64,000 bases of DNA from an uncultured Clostridia bacterium. GTDB lineage: Bacteria > Bacillota > Clostridia > Christensenellales > UBA1242. The position numbers and the translations under genes were made by a program. Location: positions 62,001 to 126,000 of the forward strand of contig CAKVMI010000002.1 of the NCBI GenBank assembly GCA_934772525.1, in the 5' to 3' direction. The notes under the pieces are model-generated. The model was not told the DNA's origin and searched no databases. It was given only the letters and a program-made list of their open reading frames with translations. Shown piece after piece: positions 37,387-45,629 of this stretch. The number at the start of each line of letters is the position of its first letter. Position 1 is the first letter of the stretch.

Positions 37387-37869
37387 CTAAATTTTATCTA
37401 GCGAGTTTAGATAATATTCAATAGCTTTTTTATGATATGGCAATTGAAGTTCATTATACGCTTTAGTTAAACTCATTAAAACTGGCTTATGGTTTTCTTC
37501 AGTTGGGTCTCCGTGGGTATCTTTACAATCAACCAAATAAATATGAGCAAGTGATCTCATTGGATAAGTCCCGTGACCCGCCATCCAATAAGCATCCACA
37601 TCAACAAAATGCTTAACGGCCTTTACTTTAAAACCACTTTCTTCTAAGTATTCTCTAGTTAGAGTTTCAGCGTGAGTTTCACCCACTTCAACGCCACCAC
37701 CAACCATAGATAGTTCATCGTTTTTTCTAGTAAACAAATATTCATTTCCAATCTTTGTAATTCCAAAACACGTTTCTCGAAATGCAAATTTTACATTTTC
37801 AAACGGCTCTCCAATAGTAACCACTTCGCAATCGTTATTCTTTTCGAAATTATCAGCGGGCTTCGTCAT
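37387..37869 (-). CDS. NUDIX hydrolase
   Basis: A 160-residue NUDIX-fold pyrophosphohydrolase. The Nudix box G-x5-E-x7-REUxEExGU is complete: GGVEVGE, seven residues, then REYLEESGF, near residues 57-79. No extra domain identifies the substrate (a nucleoside diphosphate-X). KFAFRETCFGI precedes it as the first strand, and the aromatic VDAYWMAGHGTYP segment near 106-118 may contact substrate. Monocistronic, with an AAGGAG SD and a terminator directly at the stop. Confidence 0.92.
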   Translation of the reverse strand: MTKPADNFEKNNDCEVVTIGEPFENVKFAFRETCFGITKIGNEYLFTRKNDELSMVGGGVEVGETHAETLTREYLEESGFKVKAVKHFVDVDAYWMAGHGTYPMRSLAHIYLVDCKDTHGDPTEENHKPVLMSLTKAYNELQLPYHKKAIEYYLNSLDKI

Positions 37870-38038
37870 TTTACAAACTCCTTCAATTTATTTTAAGTGT
37901 TCTTACACTATAAATAAGTAATTAAATAATTTGTATCCTTTAACCTTTTTAAAGTAAATAGTTTTATTGTCAAATTTTCAAATTTAGAATTTATCAACAC
38001 AAACACATCAAATTAATATTTAGACAAAAATCAATACC

Positions 38039-39208
38039 TTATTCTTCTATTGTAATGTGGTCTATTGAGCCGAAACACTCATTTACGAGGCCGTCCACAT
38101 CCAATCTATTTTCTTGTTCTATAACCTTTTGTAATTTTGGCTTTATTATTGGAGAATCTGGTAGAAATACCGTACAGCAATCATCGTATGGGCGAATACT
38201 AATATCGTAACTTCCTATTTTTTCGGCTATTTTGATAGTTTCAATTTTATCAAACCCTATAAGTGGCTTAAAAAATGGTTTACCCGACTTCATTGCTTCA
38301 CCTATTGTTGTCATACTTTCAAGAGTTTGACTTGCAACTTGTGCTAGGCTTTCACCACTCACGATACTTCCAATATTTTTTTCTTCGGCAAGTTTTTCTG
38401 CTATTCTTAACATAAATCTTCGAACTAATGTAATCATATAATCTGGATGGCAATGTTCGTGTATTTGCTCTTGAATTTTTGCAATATTACAAATGTAAAG
38501 TTCTGTTTTGCCATTATATTTAGACAAAATTTCGGCAAGTTCTATTGCTTTTTCTTTTGCTTGTGGCGAGGTATATGGAAAACTTTCAAAATGTAGAGCC
38601 GTTAGTTTTAACCCTCTTTTTGCCATCATATATCCAGCAACTGGACTATCAATTCCGCCAGATAACAATAGTAACCCATTCCCAGCCGTACCAACTGGCA
38701 TACCACCAACGCCCAAAAGTTCGTCGGTAAAAATATAAGCCTTGTGATTAACTCTTATATCCACTTCTAAGTTGGTATTTGGATTATGCAAATCTACTGT
38801 AAGATTTTGATTTTCGCTTAGAATTCTTCCGCCCAATTCTTTTGAAAAATCCATACTTGCAATAGGGAAAGTTTTATCCGCTCTTTTAGTGGTTACCCTA
38901 AACGTACCACGCTTGTGTCGCATAATCTCTAATGCTACTTCTAATATATTTTCTGGTGTGGCATCAACCGAATATGCTGGCGAAATAGAATAAATTCCCG
39001 GTATTTTAGTTAATCTATCTTGTAACGCTAGTCTATCGCTGGCTTTAAAATTATTAACAATGTATCTTCCTGCAGTAAACTCAATTCTCGCACCAAATTT
39101 ATCTAAAACTTTTATAATATTTGTCTTTAACGCTTTTTCAAAATATCCACGATTTTTACCCTTAAGATAAATTTCGCCGTATCTTACTATAATACTATCA
39201 AATTCCAT
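38039..39208 (-). CDS. thiI: tRNA 4-thiouridine synthase ThiI
   Basis: A 389-residue ThiI for s4U8 tRNA thiolation, and possibly sulfur transfer to thiamine. The N-terminal ferredoxin-like/THUMP domain spans about 1-165 (VRYGEIYLKGKNR at 8-20). The PP-loop ATP pyrophosphatase domain has LLLSGGIDSPVAG near 180-192. The rhodanese extension of the E. coli enzyme is absent, as in Firmicutes, so sulfur must come from the adjacent cysteine desulfurase. It starts 5 nt after that gene's stop, a NifZ-ThiI-like arrangement. Confidence 0.95.
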   Translation of the reverse strand: MEFDSIIVRYGEIYLKGKNRGYFEKALKTNIIKVLDKFGARIEFTAGRYIVNNFKASDRLALQDRLTKIPGIYSISPAYSVDATPENILEVALEIMRHKRGTFRVTTKRADKTFPIASMDFSKELGGRILSENQNLTVDLHNPNTNLEVDIRVNHKAYIFTDELLGVGGMPVGTAGNGLLLLSGGIDSPVAGYMMAKRGLKLTALHFESFPYTSPQAKEKAIELAEILSKYNGKTELYICNIAKIQEQIHEHCHPDYMITLVRRFMLRIAEKLAEEKNIGSIVSGESLAQVASQTLESMTTIGEAMKSGKPFFKPLIGFDKIETIKIAEKIGSYDISIRPYDDCCTVFLPDSPIIKPKLQKVIEQENRLDVDGLVNECFGSIDHITIEE

Positions 39209-39213
39209 TTTTA

Positions 39214-40353
39214 TTATTTCCTTTTTATCTTTTTTGCATTTTCAATAATTGTTTGTGCCAAGTATTGGGCGTCATAATTCACGCTTTCACTAGAGAATGA
39301 AAACCTTATGTTTCCTTCTACTTCTTGCTTACTTTTATGCATTCCTTCCAAAACTCTATTGCCACTATGATGTGAGTTACATGCAGACCCTGTTCCTACC
39401 AAAATATCTTTTTCTTCAAGGCTATGGAGTAAAACTTCAGCCTTTATACCTACAAAAGAAACACTCAAAATGTATGGGGAAAAACCGCACATTTTACCAT
39501 TTAGTTCCATTTCTACGCCAGAATCTTTAGATAAACTTAGGAGTCTATTATAAAAATTAGTTTTAAATTCTAGAACTTTCTTATAATCTTCATCTATTGT
39601 CGACATATGAATTTTTACTGAGTTTGCAAAACCTAAAACGCTTGGCAAATTCTCAGTGCCACTTCTAACACCATTTTCTTGACCGCCACCAAGAATTTGA
39701 GGGGATAATTTACACTTTTTTCGGACAATTAACGCTCCAACACCTTTCGGACCATTAACTTTATGACTAGATATTGTTAAATAATCAATACCCCATTCTT
39801 CTAAATTAATTGGAAGTTTGCAATAACCTTGAACTGCGTCTACATGAATTAAGACCTTTGGGTTTACACTTCTTGCGATTTCTACAATCTGCTTTATATC
39901 ATTAATTGCACCCGTTTCGTTACTAACATACATAACCGAAATAAAGCCAACATCTTTTGTCATTTTGTCTTCAAAATCTTTTAAGTCTACCGCTCCAAAT
40001 TCATCGAGTTTTAAAAATTCAATTTTTCTGTTGTCTTCAAGTTCTTTCTGCACTGGTTCGTATATAGAAGAATGTTCACCACCCGAAATTAAACTTACAT
40101 AGTGCTTTGTAACTAATGAGTTTATTACTAAATTATTACTCTCCGTTGCCGACCCTGTAAATATACAATCAAAATTAATTGCACCAACCGAACTTAAAAT
40201 AATTCTTCTACATTCATTTAACTTTTTTTGTTCTTCCATTGCATATCTATACTTTGCTGATGGATTGAAATAATCATTTATAAGCGCTTGCTTTATAATT
40301 TCCGCACTTTCCGTAAAACACTGAGTTGTACTTGCATTATCCAAAAAAAACAT
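39214..40353 (-). CDS. Cysteine desulfurase (NifS/IscS-like, ThiI-associated)
   Basis: A 379-residue PLP enzyme releasing sulfur from cysteine as a persulfide. The N-terminus has FLDNASTTQ, the PLP lysine is in SSHKVNGPKG near 198, and the catalytic Cys is in GTGSACNSHHSGNR near 327. It is directly upstream of thiI on the same transcript, which matches the dedicated NifZ-type desulfurases of Firmicutes. It may also feed the minimal SufBC system 4.5 kb away, since that cluster has no desulfurase. The latter link is inference. AAGGA is the SD. Confidence 0.93.
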   Translation of the reverse strand: MFFLDNASTTQCFTESAEIIKQALINDYFNPSAKYRYAMEEQKKLNECRRIILSSVGAINFDCIFTGSATESNNLVINSLVTKHYVSLISGGEHSSIYEPVQKELEDNRKIEFLKLDEFGAVDLKDFEDKMTKDVGFISVMYVSNETGAINDIKQIVEIARSVNPKVLIHVDAVQGYCKLPINLEEWGIDYLTISSHKVNGPKGVGALIVRKKCKLSPQILGGGQENGVRSGTENLPSVLGFANSVKIHMSTIDEDYKKVLEFKTNFYNRLLSLSKDSGVEMELNGKMCGFSPYILSVSFVGIKAEVLLHSLEEKDILVGTGSACNSHHSGNRVLEGMHKSKQEVEGNIRFSFSSESVNYDAQYLAQTIIENAKKIKRK

Positions 40354-40386
40354 ATCTTTACTTTTCCTTACTAATTTTGCTTTATA

Positions 40387-40415
40387 AATATATCACAATA
40401 AAAAGTAATTTTCAA
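40387..40415 (-). promoter_or_regulatory. Promoter of the cysteine desulfurase-thiI operon
   Basis: On the minus strand, TTGAAA (40415-40410), 17 bp, TATATT (40392-40387). Confidence 0.7.
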
Positions 40416-40600
40416 GTTAAAAATATGTTTTAAAACTTATCTTGTATTATTGGAAGTTGTTATCAATCGACAAAAAGCGGGCTTTTTGCTACTCGGGATT
40501 ATTTAAACTATGAGAGTGTCTACTATAATGTGTTTACATATGCAAATTGACTTGCAATTAATATTCATTTAGCAACATCACATTGTTAATATTATGTGTT

Positions 40601-41305
40601 TTAACCTACCATGTTTAATAGGTCACTTTTATCTTCTGCCATTAAGTATGTCGCTGGAATATCTCCAATTATCAAACTCTCTGCAACTAAAATATCTTCA
40701 CTTCTAACACAATTAATCTTCTTTAAAGGTAAAACCGCACTAACATTGGTTTCTACACTAGCATAAATTTGATGAAGCGTTTGGTTAATTCCGCACGATG
40801 TAAATTTACTTAAAAATTTGCATGACACAGTCCCATAAGGCACTATATCTACATCAATTATTGGCCCACTAGACGCAAACGCCGGTATCCCACTAAATGA
40901 ACCTAGCGGTATGTGTAATGGGTCATACAGCGAATTAAACAAACTATCGTAAGTATTTTCTATAACTTCTTGCGTTAGCGAATTTATAATAATACTATTA
41001 GCCTGCAACAAAACAATTTTTCCGCTACCGTCGGTAACTATATGAATTAAGTCGTCATAACAAACCGTTCCAAGCATTACTTGTTTTATTGCTCCATTAA
41101 TAGACTTGTTGCTAAGTTCGTTAATTTTAACCGTTCCCGTTTTTATAATTACAGGTGTTATCAAAAATTTCATACACAAACAAAAAACCGCAACAAATAA
41201 ACTTATAATAAAGAAAAACCTGAGTACCCTTCTTCTATTTATAAAGTTTATTGCAACAATTTTTGAATTACTATTTACTTTTTGTGCAACTTTGATTCCA
41301 CCCAT
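40601..41305 (-). CDS. yunB: Sporulation protein YunB
   Basis: A 234-residue YunB-family protein, a mother-cell sporulation protein of poorly known function in Bacillus. One N-terminal membrane helix (about 28-51) follows a basic start, and the rest is extracytoplasmic. Family features visible are an Asn/Ile region like QANSIIINSLTQEV, the IPLGSFSGIPAFASSGP segment near 136-152, the GINQTLHQIYASVE segment near 172, and the C-terminal VAESLIIGDIPATY. No strong SD precedes ATG 41305, so the start is less certain. Monocistronic. With spoVA it marks the organism as a spore-former. Confidence 0.88.
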   Translation of the reverse strand: MGGIKVAQKVNSNSKIVAINFINRRRVLRFFFIISLFVAVFCLCMKFLITPVIIKTGTVKINELSNKSINGAIKQVMLGTVCYDDLIHIVTDGSGKIVLLQANSIIINSLTQEVIENTYDSLFNSLYDPLHIPLGSFSGIPAFASSGPIIDVDIVPYGTVSCKFLSKFTSCGINQTLHQIYASVETNVSAVLPLKKINCVRSEDILVAESLIIGDIPATYLMAEDKSDLLNMVG

Positions 41306-41716
41306 AATATTTTACCAATAAATATTATGAAATTTTGTATTAAAATATGAAGATAAAAGAATGGTCATAGTTATTGCTGTTTTGTTATAACGCTATTTTG
41401 AAACACATCTTGGCAAAACGAAAAGCCAAAATAATAAAAAACAAGACCTAAATTCAACTAATAATTGTTAGATAATTATATTAATAAATTTCTATATAAT
41501 TATACAACATTAATACAATTAAATGTCAAAATTCCTATACAAGCAACTAACTTATAAGATAAAGTTTTGCCAATCACTAACAGTCATCAAATTATTTATT
41601 GACTTTATTTCAGTTAAAAAATTGTTTAGTAGTTGATTTTGGGAACTTTCCGCCTTGTTCATTTAGTAAATAAGTACTTAAATTATCTAGATACTCGAAT
41701 TCCTCAAAAAAAGTTG
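41306..41716. other. Gene-free stretch between yunB and the DUF84 leader
   Basis: No open frame or recognised RNA. A weaker promoter-like pair (TTGTTC near 41658, TTAAAT 17 bp later) may exist, which would extend the leader of the downstream gene. Confidence 0.4.
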
Positions 41717-41744
41717 TTGACAAAATAATTTTTTTAGATATAAT
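41717..41744 (+). promoter_or_regulatory. Sigma-A promoter of the DUF84 gene
   Basis: TTGACA (41717-41722), 16 bp, TATAAT (41739-41744): exact hexamers. The expected +1 is near 41751, leaving a leader of about 160 nt. Confidence 0.85.
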
Positions 41745-41746
41745 AG

Positions 41747-41884
41747 TGCCATATAATCCCATTTGACCATTCCGGATTAATATTATGTGGGAAATCTTGT
41801 TTTAAGATCTTCTTATGAATGGCAATAAAACAAACAAAGTTTATTTGGCTGTATTTATTGTTATTCTTTAAGAAGATTTTTTTT
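41747..41884 (+). promoter_or_regulatory. Candidate riboswitch or attenuator in the leader of the DUF84 gene
   Basis: The leader contains a strong intrinsic terminator: ATCTTCTTA (41807-41815) with TAAGAAGAT (41869-41877), GAAT (41817-41820) with ATTC (41863-41866), GG·TT wobbles, and CAATAAA (41823-41829) with TTTATTG (41854-41860), ending in T8 (41877-41884). Upstream, TTGACCATTC (41763-41772) is complementary to GAATGGCAA (41817-41825) with one bulged A. TGCCATATAA (41747-41756) also matches TTAT-GA-ATGGCA (41813-41824). Both targets lie inside the terminator's 5' arm, so pairing is mutually exclusive. Additional stems are TCCCA/TGGGA (41757-41761, 41788-41792) and ATCTT/AAGAT (41794-41798, 41804-41808). 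It matches no riboswitch class I know, including purine, preQ1 and T-box. Confidence 0.6.
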
Positions 41885-41912
41885 ATTACAGCCGACAAAA
41901 AGGAGAAAAATT

Positions 41913-42458
41913 ATGAAAGTATTAATTGGAACAAAAAATCCGGGAAAAGTTGAAGGAGCAAGAAGAGCATTAAGCCACTATTTTAAAGATTTTGAAATAG
42001 TAGGCGTTAAAGTAGACTCTAATGTAAGTGACGAGCCTGTAGGTGTTGAAACTTATGCTGGAGCAAACAACAGAGTTGAAAACCTTATAAAGTATGCTAA
42101 AGACCAGAATATAAACGCCGACCTATTTATGGCGGTTGAATCTGGAATAACTCAAGATTTAGGATTTTGGGCAATAACTAATGTGGCAGTTATAAAGGAC
42201 GGTAAAGGTAGAGAAGGCAAAGGCACAAGTGCAAGTTTTCCAGTACCAAACAAATACATTGACTCAATCATAAAGGAAACTCTTGGCACCGTTATGGATA
42301 GAATCTTTAACGAAAGCGACCTTCGAAGCACAACCGGCGGAGTTGGTCTTTTGACACACAATATTATCACACGTATTGACCTTAACGAACAAGCGTTTGT
42401 TATGGCACTAACCCAATTCGTCAACGAAAATATTTGGGAAGATGAACGATCACTTTAA
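41913..42458 (+). CDS. DUF84/YjjX-type inosine/xanthosine triphosphatase
   Basis: A 181-residue protein of the YjjX/DUF84 family, characterised as NTPases that remove ITP, XTP and other non-canonical purine nucleotides. GTKNPGKVEGARRAL (6-20) is the N-terminal substrate loop. SDEPVGVETYAGANNR (near 45-60) and MAVESGI (near 77-83) are family hallmarks, and RSTTGGVGLLTHNIITR lies near 136. The length is typical. AAAGGAG precedes the ATG. It is the only plus-strand gene within about 6 kb, stands alone between a consensus promoter with a structured leader and a strong terminator, and so is individually regulated. Confidence 0.9.
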   Translation: MKVLIGTKNPGKVEGARRALSHYFKDFEIVGVKVDSNVSDEPVGVETYAGANNRVENLIKYAKDQNINADLFMAVESGITQDLGFWAITNVAVIKDGKGREGKGTSASFPVPNKYIDSIIKETLGTVMDRIFNESDLRSTTGGVGLLTHNIITRIDLNEQAFVMALTQFVNENIWEDERSL

Positions 42459-42473
42459 TTAAAGGTTTAAAAT

Positions 42474-42509
42474 AAAAGAGCGTTGTAAATTAATTACAAC
42501 GCTCTTTTT
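42474..42509. terminator. Terminator of the DUF84 gene (bidirectional)
   Basis: A 15-bp perfect stem, AAAAGAGCGTTGTAA (42474-42488) with TTACAACGCTCTTTT (42494-42508), followed by a further T. It also lies downstream of the convergent aldehyde dehydrogenase gene. Confidence 0.9.
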
Positions 42510-42559
42510 ATTGTGCTTTATGTATTTTAGAAAACTATCCTTTCCTACATTTTTGATTT

Positions 42560-43921
42560 TTACTTACAAAATCTTTTAATGCTTTTTAGTTTCTTTCTAT
42601 TATATGGCATATATTTCAGTTTTATATCTTTTTTAGAATTAGTAACTAGTACACTCTTAAAATGGGAGAATGTTTCAAAAGTTTTCACTCCGTGATAAGC
42701 TCCCATTCCACTACTTCCTACACCACCAAAAGGTAAATGGCTATCGCTAATATGCATAATGCAATCATTTATACAGCCACCGCCATAAATTGCATTTTTC
42801 ATAACATACTCTTGTTTTGAACTATCACTGCCGAAATAGTATAGCGCAAGTGGATGTTTTTTGTCCTTTAATCTATCAATTTCTTCAGTTAAAGTTGTGA
42901 AGGAAATTATAGGTAAAATTGGAGCGAATATTTCTTCTTGCATAACTGGATCGTCAAATGTTACGTTATCCATAACAGTTGGTTCTAATGTTAAACCATC
43001 GAATTTACCACCAACTATAATTTTCTTTTCGTCTAAAAGTTTTTCTATTCTTGCTTTTTTCTTTTCATCTACTATTTTTACAAAATTTGGAGTAAGTAAG
43101 TCTTCTACATAAAATTGTTCCCTAATTTCCTTTTTTACACATTCCAAAAATTGTTCTTTTACTGTTTCATGTACCAAGCAGTAATCTGGAGCGATACAAG
43201 TCTGCCCAGCATTTAAGAATTTACCCCAAACACATTTCTTTGCCGCCAATTCTATATCGGCATCAAAATCTACTATCAATGGAGACTTTCCTCCAAGTTC
43301 TAATACGCAAGGAGTTAGATTTTTGCTTAATTTTTCGGCTAACATTTTACCAGATTCTTCACCACCTGTAAAGAATGCAAAATCGTACTTTTGGTCAAAC
43401 AGTCCTTCGGTTTCCGTTCTGCTACCCATAATGCATGCAATATATTTTTCATCAAAAACAGATAATATATCTTTTATTACAGCGGAAATAGTTGGAACAC
43501 TTGATGATGGCTTTAATACTACAGTGTTACCTGCAGCAATAGCACCAATTAAAGGTACAAATGATAACTGCAATGGATAATTCCAAGGTGCCACTATCAA
43601 ACAAACGCCATATGGCTCTGGAACTATTCGTCCAGTACTAAAGAAATTTATTAGGTCTGTACCCGTTTTTCTTATTCTTGTTAATTTGCTTAAATTTTTA
43701 GTTAAATAATGTAATTCGCTTTTTACAAGAAATAATTCGGTCATATAAACATCTTGTTCACATTTATTTAAGTCATCTAAAAATGCTTGTAAAAGTTGAG
43801 GCATATGCTCATTTAAACTTTTATTTAGTTTTTTTAATTGAGCAAGTCTAAACTCTACATTTAATGTTTGATGAGAATTAAAATACTCTCTTTGGTCTTC
43901 TACAATTTTTTGAATATCCAT
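42560..43921 (-). CDS. Aldehyde dehydrogenase (class 3 / fatty-aldehyde type)
   Basis: A 453-residue NAD(P)-dependent aldehyde dehydrogenase of the YwdH/ALDH3 group. APWNYPLQLSF near 111-121 and LKPSSSVP belong to cofactor binding. The catalytic Glu is in LELGGKSP near 206-213 and the catalytic Cys in NAGQTCIAP near 240. HLPFGGVGSSGMGAYHG near 395-411 is typical of ALDH3. No C-terminal membrane anchor is seen; the tail is basic. GGTAGGA is the SD. It lies 6 nt after the SufB-like gene, so it is probably in the suf operon, although its metabolic link to Fe-S assembly is unclear. Confidence 0.93.
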   Translation of the reverse strand: MDIQKIVEDQREYFNSHQTLNVEFRLAQLKKLNKSLNEHMPQLLQAFLDDLNKCEQDVYMTELFLVKSELHYLTKNLSKLTRIRKTGTDLINFFSTGRIVPEPYGVCLIVAPWNYPLQLSFVPLIGAIAAGNTVVLKPSSSVPTISAVIKDILSVFDEKYIACIMGSRTETEGLFDQKYDFAFFTGGEESGKMLAEKLSKNLTPCVLELGGKSPLIVDFDADIELAAKKCVWGKFLNAGQTCIAPDYCLVHETVKEQFLECVKKEIREQFYVEDLLTPNFVKIVDEKKKARIEKLLDEKKIIVGGKFDGLTLEPTVMDNVTFDDPVMQEEIFAPILPIISFTTLTEEIDRLKDKKHPLALYYFGSDSSKQEYVMKNAIYGGGCINDCIMHISDSHLPFGGVGSSGMGAYHGVKTFETFSHFKSVLVTNSKKDIKLKYMPYNRKKLKSIKRFCK

Positions 43922-43927
43922 AATTTC

Positions 43928-44848
43928 CTACCTCAAAAATCCTTTTACTATTTTTTCTTGTGCTTCGGCTTCAGTTAAGCCTAAAGTCATAAGTTTTGTA
44001 ATTTGTTCGCCAGCAATTTTACCTATTGCTGCTTCATGAATTAAACTAGCATCCGTATTAAACGCATTTACTTCAGGGTCAGCATAAACATTTGCATTAT
44101 CCATAATTATACAATCACATTCGGTATGTCCGTAACAATCATTTTTACCATTTAATATAGACTTAAAATGTTGTACTGAGTCATTCTTTGCAACTGCTCT
44201 AGATACTATATGAGCCGATGACTTATTGCCTTCTAGGTCACAAACGAATTTCGTTGATGCCTTTTGTTCAAATTCCGTTAGTATTTTTTCATTTATATCT
44301 AGCTTAGAATTATCTTTTAAAACAGCAGAAGTAAGTCTTGTTGTATTAGTAATTCCACCAATTTGCGTTGTTTCCATTTTGAAGAACGAGTTTTCACCAA
44401 CTTCAACAACCGTTTCTGGGTTCATTTCTTTATAGTCATTTGTACCTTCACCATAATGTTTTTCAATATATGTTACATTACAATTTTTTCCTATAAAGAA
44501 CCTGTGTATTCCATTATGTGCAGAAGCAAGCTTACCATCATTATGAATACCGCAACCAGCAACAATCGTAACGGTTGAATTATCCCCAACAAAGAAATCA
44601 TTTTTTACCATATCATGCAAGCCACTTTCAGATAAGATAACTGGAATATGTACGCTTTCATTTACGGTATTTGGTGCAATTATTATGTTAATACCCGAAT
44701 TTTCTGCATTGGTTTCTATTGTAATATTTGCCGAACTGCTCCTTCCTATACTTTTTCCGTTTTTCCTTATATTATATGCACCTTGTGGAACTTGATGAAG
44801 GTCAGCAACTATTGTTAATAAATCTTTATCTATCTTTTCTAATTCCAT
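43928..44848 (-). CDS. SufB/SufD-family Fe-S scaffold protein (minimal SufBC type)
   Basis: A 306-residue SufB/SufD-core beta-helix protein, the scaffold partner of the SufC ATPase. Starting at 44848 rather than a 10-codon upstream ATG gives an SD-like GGGGGC at 9-10 nt and a TAATG overlap with the sufC stop. It is much shorter than E. coli SufB (about 495 residues), matching the stand-alone SufBC systems of archaea and Clostridia. Features near the end (HTECDCIIMDNANVYADPEVNAFN, then ASLIHEAAIGKIAGEQITKLMTLGLTEAEA, positions about 240-300) match the SufB C-terminus, including conserved Cys and His. No sufS, sufU or sufD is adjacent. Confidence 0.88.
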   Translation of the reverse strand: MELEKIDKDLLTIVADLHQVPQGAYNIRKNGKSIGRSSSANITIETNAENSGINIIIAPNTVNESVHIPVILSESGLHDMVKNDFFVGDNSTVTIVAGCGIHNDGKLASAHNGIHRFFIGKNCNVTYIEKHYGEGTNDYKEMNPETVVEVGENSFFKMETTQIGGITNTTRLTSAVLKDNSKLDINEKILTEFEQKASTKFVCDLEGNKSSAHIVSRAVAKNDSVQHFKSILNGKNDCYGHTECDCIIMDNANVYADPEVNAFNTDASLIHEAAIGKIAGEQITKLMTLGLTEAEAQEKIVKGFLR

Positions 44849-45570
44849 TACTTCACGCCCCCTTCTATTTTTTTGCAAGCACTAACTGCATTGATCTCCT
44901 TTAAAATAACTTCGGGCTTATCTATCTTTTTGATTGAACCATCTACAAGTAATACAACTTCGTCTGCTATATCAATAATTCTTTCTTGATGAGAAATTAT
45001 TATCGTACTCATATTTTTTTCTTGAATGCGTTTAAATACACCAATCAAGTTGTTAAAACTCCATAAATCTATACCAGCTTCTGGCTCATCAAATATGCTA
45101 ACTTTTGCATTTCTTGCTTCAAGCATTGCAATTTCTATTCTCTTTAACTCACCACCAGATAACTTATCGTCTAGCGGTCTATTTATATATTCTCTAGCAC
45201 AAAGACCTACATCGCTTAAGTAGTTACAAGCTGTTGCAATATCAACCTTTCCACCAGCACTAACTTCAATTAAATCTTTTACCGTTAGTCCTTTAAATCT
45301 TATTGGTTGCTGAAATGCAAAACCAATACCAAGTTTCGCCCTTTCGGTTATATCAAGAGCCGTAATATCGGTGCCATCTAAATAGATTTTTCCACTTGTT
45401 GGTTTCACAATGCCCATAATAATTTTGGCAAGCGTTGACTTACCACTTCCGTTAGGTCCTGTAATTACAACAAACTTTGTATCATCTATTTGTAAATTTA
45501 TATTTTTTAAAATTTCTTTTTTCTGACCATTCTCATTTACAGAAAAATATAAATTCTCTATTTTAAGCAT
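44848..45570 (-). CDS. sufC: Fe-S assembly ATPase SufC
   Basis: A 240-residue soluble ABC ATPase of the SUF system. Walker A GPNGSGKST is near 35-43, the Q-loop in FAFQQPIRFKG near 84-94, ABC signature LSGGELKR near 136-143, Walker B SIFDEPEAGID near 157-167, and the H-loop His in IISHQ. ATG 45570 is preceded by GGAGG at 5 nt; the upstream 11-codon extension lacks an SD and is discarded. The SD lies inside the 3' arm of a terminator-like hairpin after spoVAE. The gene overlaps the SufB-like gene by one base. With that partner it forms a minimal SufBC scaffold complex. Confidence 0.95.
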   Translation of the reverse strand: MLKIENLYFSVNENGQKKEILKNINLQIDDTKFVVITGPNGSGKSTLAKIIMGIVKPTSGKIYLDGTDITALDITERAKLGIGFAFQQPIRFKGLTVKDLIEVSAGGKVDIATACNYLSDVGLCAREYINRPLDDKLSGGELKRIEIAMLEARNAKVSIFDEPEAGIDLWSFNNLIGVFKRIQEKNMSTIIISHQERIIDIADEVVLLVDGSIKKIDKPEVILKEINAVSACKKIEGGVK

Positions 45571-45616
45571 AAAAACCTCCATTGATAGTTTATCACATTT
45601 CAATGAAGGTTTACAA
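45571..45616 (-). promoter_or_regulatory. spoVA-suf junction: terminator-like hairpin overlapping the sufC SD and an internal promoter
   Basis: On the minus strand, AACCTTCATTGA (45611-45600) pairs with TCAATGGAGGTT (45585-45574) over 12 bp with one G-U pair. The following TTTTT gives an intrinsic terminator shape, and the 3' arm contains GGAGG, the sufC SD. Overlapping it, TTGTAA (45616-45611), 18 bp and TAAACT (45592-45587) form a promoter whose transcript would start near 45580 and lack the 5' arm. Confidence 0.55.
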
Positions 45617-45629
45617 CATAAATTTTAAA

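Noticed and set aside
41747..41824. Purine-riboswitch match suggested by CATATAAT and a possible three-way junction
   Set aside because: The conserved J2/3 (GTTTCTACC-like) and the loop-loop sequences of the purine class are absent. T-box (AGGGTGG) and preQ1 motifs are absent too.
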